From Marinilabiliales bacterium (lineage in GTDB: Bacteria; Bacteroidota; Bacteroidia; Bacteroidales; BM523), in NCBI GenBank assembly GCA_002869425.1, contig PKSZ01000749.1:1-6755 (forward strand): a DNA stretch of 6,755 bases. Direction: 5' to 3'. The translations under genes and the position numbers were made by a program. Shown here in pieces: positions 5,212 through 6,755 of the stretch. Each line of letters begins with the position of its first letter. The first letter of the stretch is position 1. The notes below the pieces were generated by a model. It was not told the origin of the DNA. It was given only the letters and a program-made list of their open reading frames with translations, and made no database searches.

Positions 5212-6153
5212 TTACTTTTTCAATAATGCAGTTCCACAACTGTAACCACCGCCAAAAACAGTAACGGCAATTATGTTTCCATCTTTAAATTTATCCCAGT
5301 TTTCAGCCAGTACTATGCCACTGCTCGCATTTCCTGTATTACCATATTTTTCAATGTTCGTAAGAACCTTACTTTCATCAATTTCCAATTGGTATCTTAC
5401 GTTATCAGTAATTCTTTTGTTTGCCTGATGCGTTATTAAATAGCTCAAACCCTGTTTAGAATAGTTATTTTTTTCTAAAATACCTGCAGTTGACTCTGTC
5501 ATATATTTGCATGCATTTAGAAATACATTCTTTCCATGCGGCATCCTGATTCCACCATCGCGTGGACGCAAGAATACACCTTCAGGACCTTTATCCACTT
5601 CAGCAAGACCCATTGTTGAAATATCAATTATTTCTATACTATTGTCACTTTTTTCATTTGATATAATAAAACTGGCAGCACCATCACCCCAAAGGTATCC
5701 TGAATAAGGATCATCTAAATTGTAGTATTTACTATTATGTTCTGCAGTTACAACAAGTGCTTTGTCAGCTTTTCCACTAGAAAAATAACCTTCTACAATC
5801 TCAAGTGAATTGATAAAGGATGAACAGGCTGCTGATATTGAAACCACCATTGCACCTGAAATAGAAAATTTTTGTTGAACTGCGTGAGCCAAAGTGCCTA
5901 CTGTATCAAATGGACTATAAGTAGCGCCAACAATAAGTTCAAGATTCTGCAAAATATCCTCATTATCTGTTATAAGCTTTTCAACTGAAGAAACAGACAT
6001 AGTATTTGTGTTTTCATCCTCAGATGCAATGGATCTGGAGACAATACCTGTTCTTTGGTAAATGAACTCGTGGCTTAAATTATATTTTGATGAAAAGAAA
6101 TCATTTTCAAGACGACCTTCCGGAATATAAAAAGAAGCATTATTTATAAACAT
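5212..6153 (-). CDS. 3-oxoacyl-ACP synthase III (FabH-like) family protein
   Basis: 313 residues, thiolase fold, cytosolic. The catalytic triad is Cys110 (S-A-A-C-S-S-F), His242 (T-H-Q-A-N, 241-245) and Asn272 (Y-G-N-T-G, 270-274). All are shifted two positions from E. coli FabH Cys112/His244/Asn274. Other family marks are Q-R-T-G-I (33-37), W-G-D-G-A-A (155-160) and the C-terminal F-G-G-G-Y-S-C-G (300-307). The reaction is expected to be decarboxylative Claisen condensation of an acyl thioester with malonyl-ACP. The start M-F-I-N-N-A-S-F-Y-I-P begins at the usual first beta strand. Neighbours are not fab, acpP or plsX genes, so it may be a secondary KAS III paralogue (specialised lipid or pigment starter) and not housekeeping FabH. 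Another candidate in the genome would settle this. It is the first gene of a minus-strand pair with the FKBP gene. Confidence 0.9.
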   Translation of the reverse strand: MFINNASFYIPEGRLENDFFSSKYNLSHEFIYQRTGIVSRSIASEDENTNTMSVSSVEKLITDNEDILQNLELIVGATYSPFDTVGTLAHAVQQKFSISGAMVVSISAACSSFINSLEIVEGYFSSGKADKALVVTAEHNSKYYNLDDPYSGYLWGDGAASFIISNEKSDNSIEIIDISTMGLAEVDKGPEGVFLRPRDGGIRMPHGKNVFLNACKYMTESTAGILEKNNYSKQGLSYLITHQANKRITDNVRYQLEIDESKVLTNIEKYGNTGNASSGIVLAENWDKFKDGNIIAVTVFGGGYSCGTALLKK

Positions 6154-6276
6154 AACATAACTACAATACGTTCGTAAAAATAGTTTTTTTACTCAGATAT
6201 TAAAAGTAATTATTCATTGAAAGTATTATCTTAACAGTTTATAATTTGTCTATTAGCAAATTTTGAGAAATATTAT
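6154..6276. other. Divergent intergenic region between the KAS III and SanA-like genes
   Basis: 123 nt, very AT-rich, and must carry promoters for both flanking genes. On the minus strand the best -7 match is TATTTTTA (plus-strand 6175-6182), one base off TAnnTTTG and with no clear -33 TTG, so that promoter is uncertain. A tiny inverted repeat, TACG-TT-CGTA, lies at 6167-6176. Nothing else stands out. Confidence 0.4.
6217..6248 (+). promoter_or_regulatory. Possible promoter of the SanA/YdcF-like gene
   Basis: TTG at 6217-6219, a 22-nt spacer and TAATTTG at 6242-6248, one base shorter than the Bacteroidota -7 consensus TAnnTTTG. The overlapping TATAAT (6240-6245) is also a generic -10 match. 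A start near 6254 would leave a leader of about 23 nt before the ATG. The match is partial, so confidence is low. Confidence 0.35.
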
Positions 6277-6755
6277 ATGTCTGCAGCAAACAATTCTACT
6301 CACAGATTATTAAAAAAGATGTTGCGGTTACTGCTGAGTTACGTGATATTGGCACCTTTTTTATTGTGTTGTTCGTATTTTCCGGTTTCATCAAGAAAAT
6401 ATTTTAATAAAGCCATTTCTGAAGCACCATACGATGCTGTAATTGTACCAGGAGTTCCTTTTAACGGGAAAAAGTGGAGTGTAGCAATGAAGGCAAGGGT
6501 CTATTGGGCGAACTATTTGTTTAAAGAGGGAATAACAAAAAATGTCATATTTAGTGGTTCTGCTGTTTACTCACCTTATGTTGAGGCAGATATAATGGCA
6601 TTATATGCAGAAGAAATAGGTATACCTCCTCAGCATATTATATGTGAAACTGAAGCTCAATTTTCGGTTGAAAATCTTTATTTCTCATATAAACTGGCCA
6701 AAGAACGGAATTTTGAGAAAGTTGCTCTTGCTACTGATCCTTTTCAAGCCAGAAA
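6277..6755 (+). CDS. SanA/YdcF/ElyC (DUF218) family membrane protein, 3' end outside window
   Basis: 159 codons are visible and the frame is open to the window edge. Residues 1-15 are polar/basic (L-L-K-K). Residues 16-35 form one hydrophobic segment ending L-L-C-C, which would act as a signal anchor placing the rest in the periplasm. The DUF218 domain follows: Y-D-A-V-I-V-P-G (52-59), S-G-S-A-V-Y-S-P-Y-V-E-A (93-104) with the conserved Glu103, C-E-T-E-A-Q-F-S-V-E-N (123-133) and K-V-A-L-A-T-D-P-F-Q-A-R (148-159), the last being the usual strand plus T-x-x-x-H/Q-x-x-R region. The family is linked to envelope integrity (SanA vancomycin resistance, ElyC peptidoglycan precursors) but the chemistry is uncertain. 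Met15 is an alternative start that keeps the membrane segment; 6277 is preferred because it is the first ATG after the possible promoter. It is divergent from the KAS III gene. Confidence 0.88.
   Translation, partial: MSAANNSTHRLLKKMLRLLLSYVILAPFLLCCSYFPVSSRKYFNKAISEAPYDAVIVPGVPFNGKKWSVAMKARVYWANYLFKEGITKNVIFSGSAVYSPYVEADIMALYAEEIGIPPQHIICETEAQFSVENLYFSYKLAKERNFEKVALATDPFQAR

Noticed and set aside
5507..5707. Plus-strand 66-codon ORF opposite the KAS III gene
   Set aside because: Antisense shadow with no promoter or family similarity that I can see.

Overview
The window looks like a chromosomal segment of a Bacteroidota bacterium. It is AT-rich. Shine-Dalgarno sites are weak or absent. Four consecutive exported proteins have a signal peptide ending just before a glutamine, and the best promoter fits the Bacteroidota form TTG-N20-TAnnTTTG. 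The gene families also fit: a PorT-type outer membrane barrel, a septoil-knot-like protein, an FKBP lipoprotein and a THUMP/RlmL methyltransferase without the RlmK half.

Positions 1-4283 hold seven tightly packed plus-strand genes with gaps of 2-40 nt. In order they are: the 3' end of a VDAFP-repeat protein; a small secreted protein resembling the 7(1) septoil knot family (DUF6150); a secreted YD/RHS-like repeat protein; an outer membrane beta-barrel; a 61-residue lipoprotein; a second, more degenerate YD-like secreted protein; and an RlmL-type 23S rRNA methyltransferase. The first six encode exported proteins of unknown role. They may form an undescribed envelope cassette, with rlmL as a co-transcribed housekeeping gene. 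Two of the genes appear to start at TTG.

Positions 4284-4455 separate the plus-strand cluster from a convergent minus-strand pair and are unusually structured. They contain an imperfect direct repeat, an 8-bp inverted repeat, a short tandem repeat, a near-consensus promoter and then a 13-bp stem with a 41-nt pyrimidine-rich loop and a T-run. I read this as a small RNA gene ending in its own terminator. It also contains a 20-codon ORF that begins at about the predicted transcription start. This is the most interesting non-coding element in the window.

Positions 4456-6153 carry two minus-strand genes in one likely operon: a FabH-like ketoacyl synthase with an intact Cys-His-Asn triad, followed 30 nt later by an FKBP-type prolyl isomerase lipoprotein. 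A divergent intergenic region (6154-6276) leads to a plus-strand SanA/YdcF (DUF218) family membrane protein that runs off the end of the window. No tRNA, rRNA, CRISPR array, insertion sequence or phage gene was seen.
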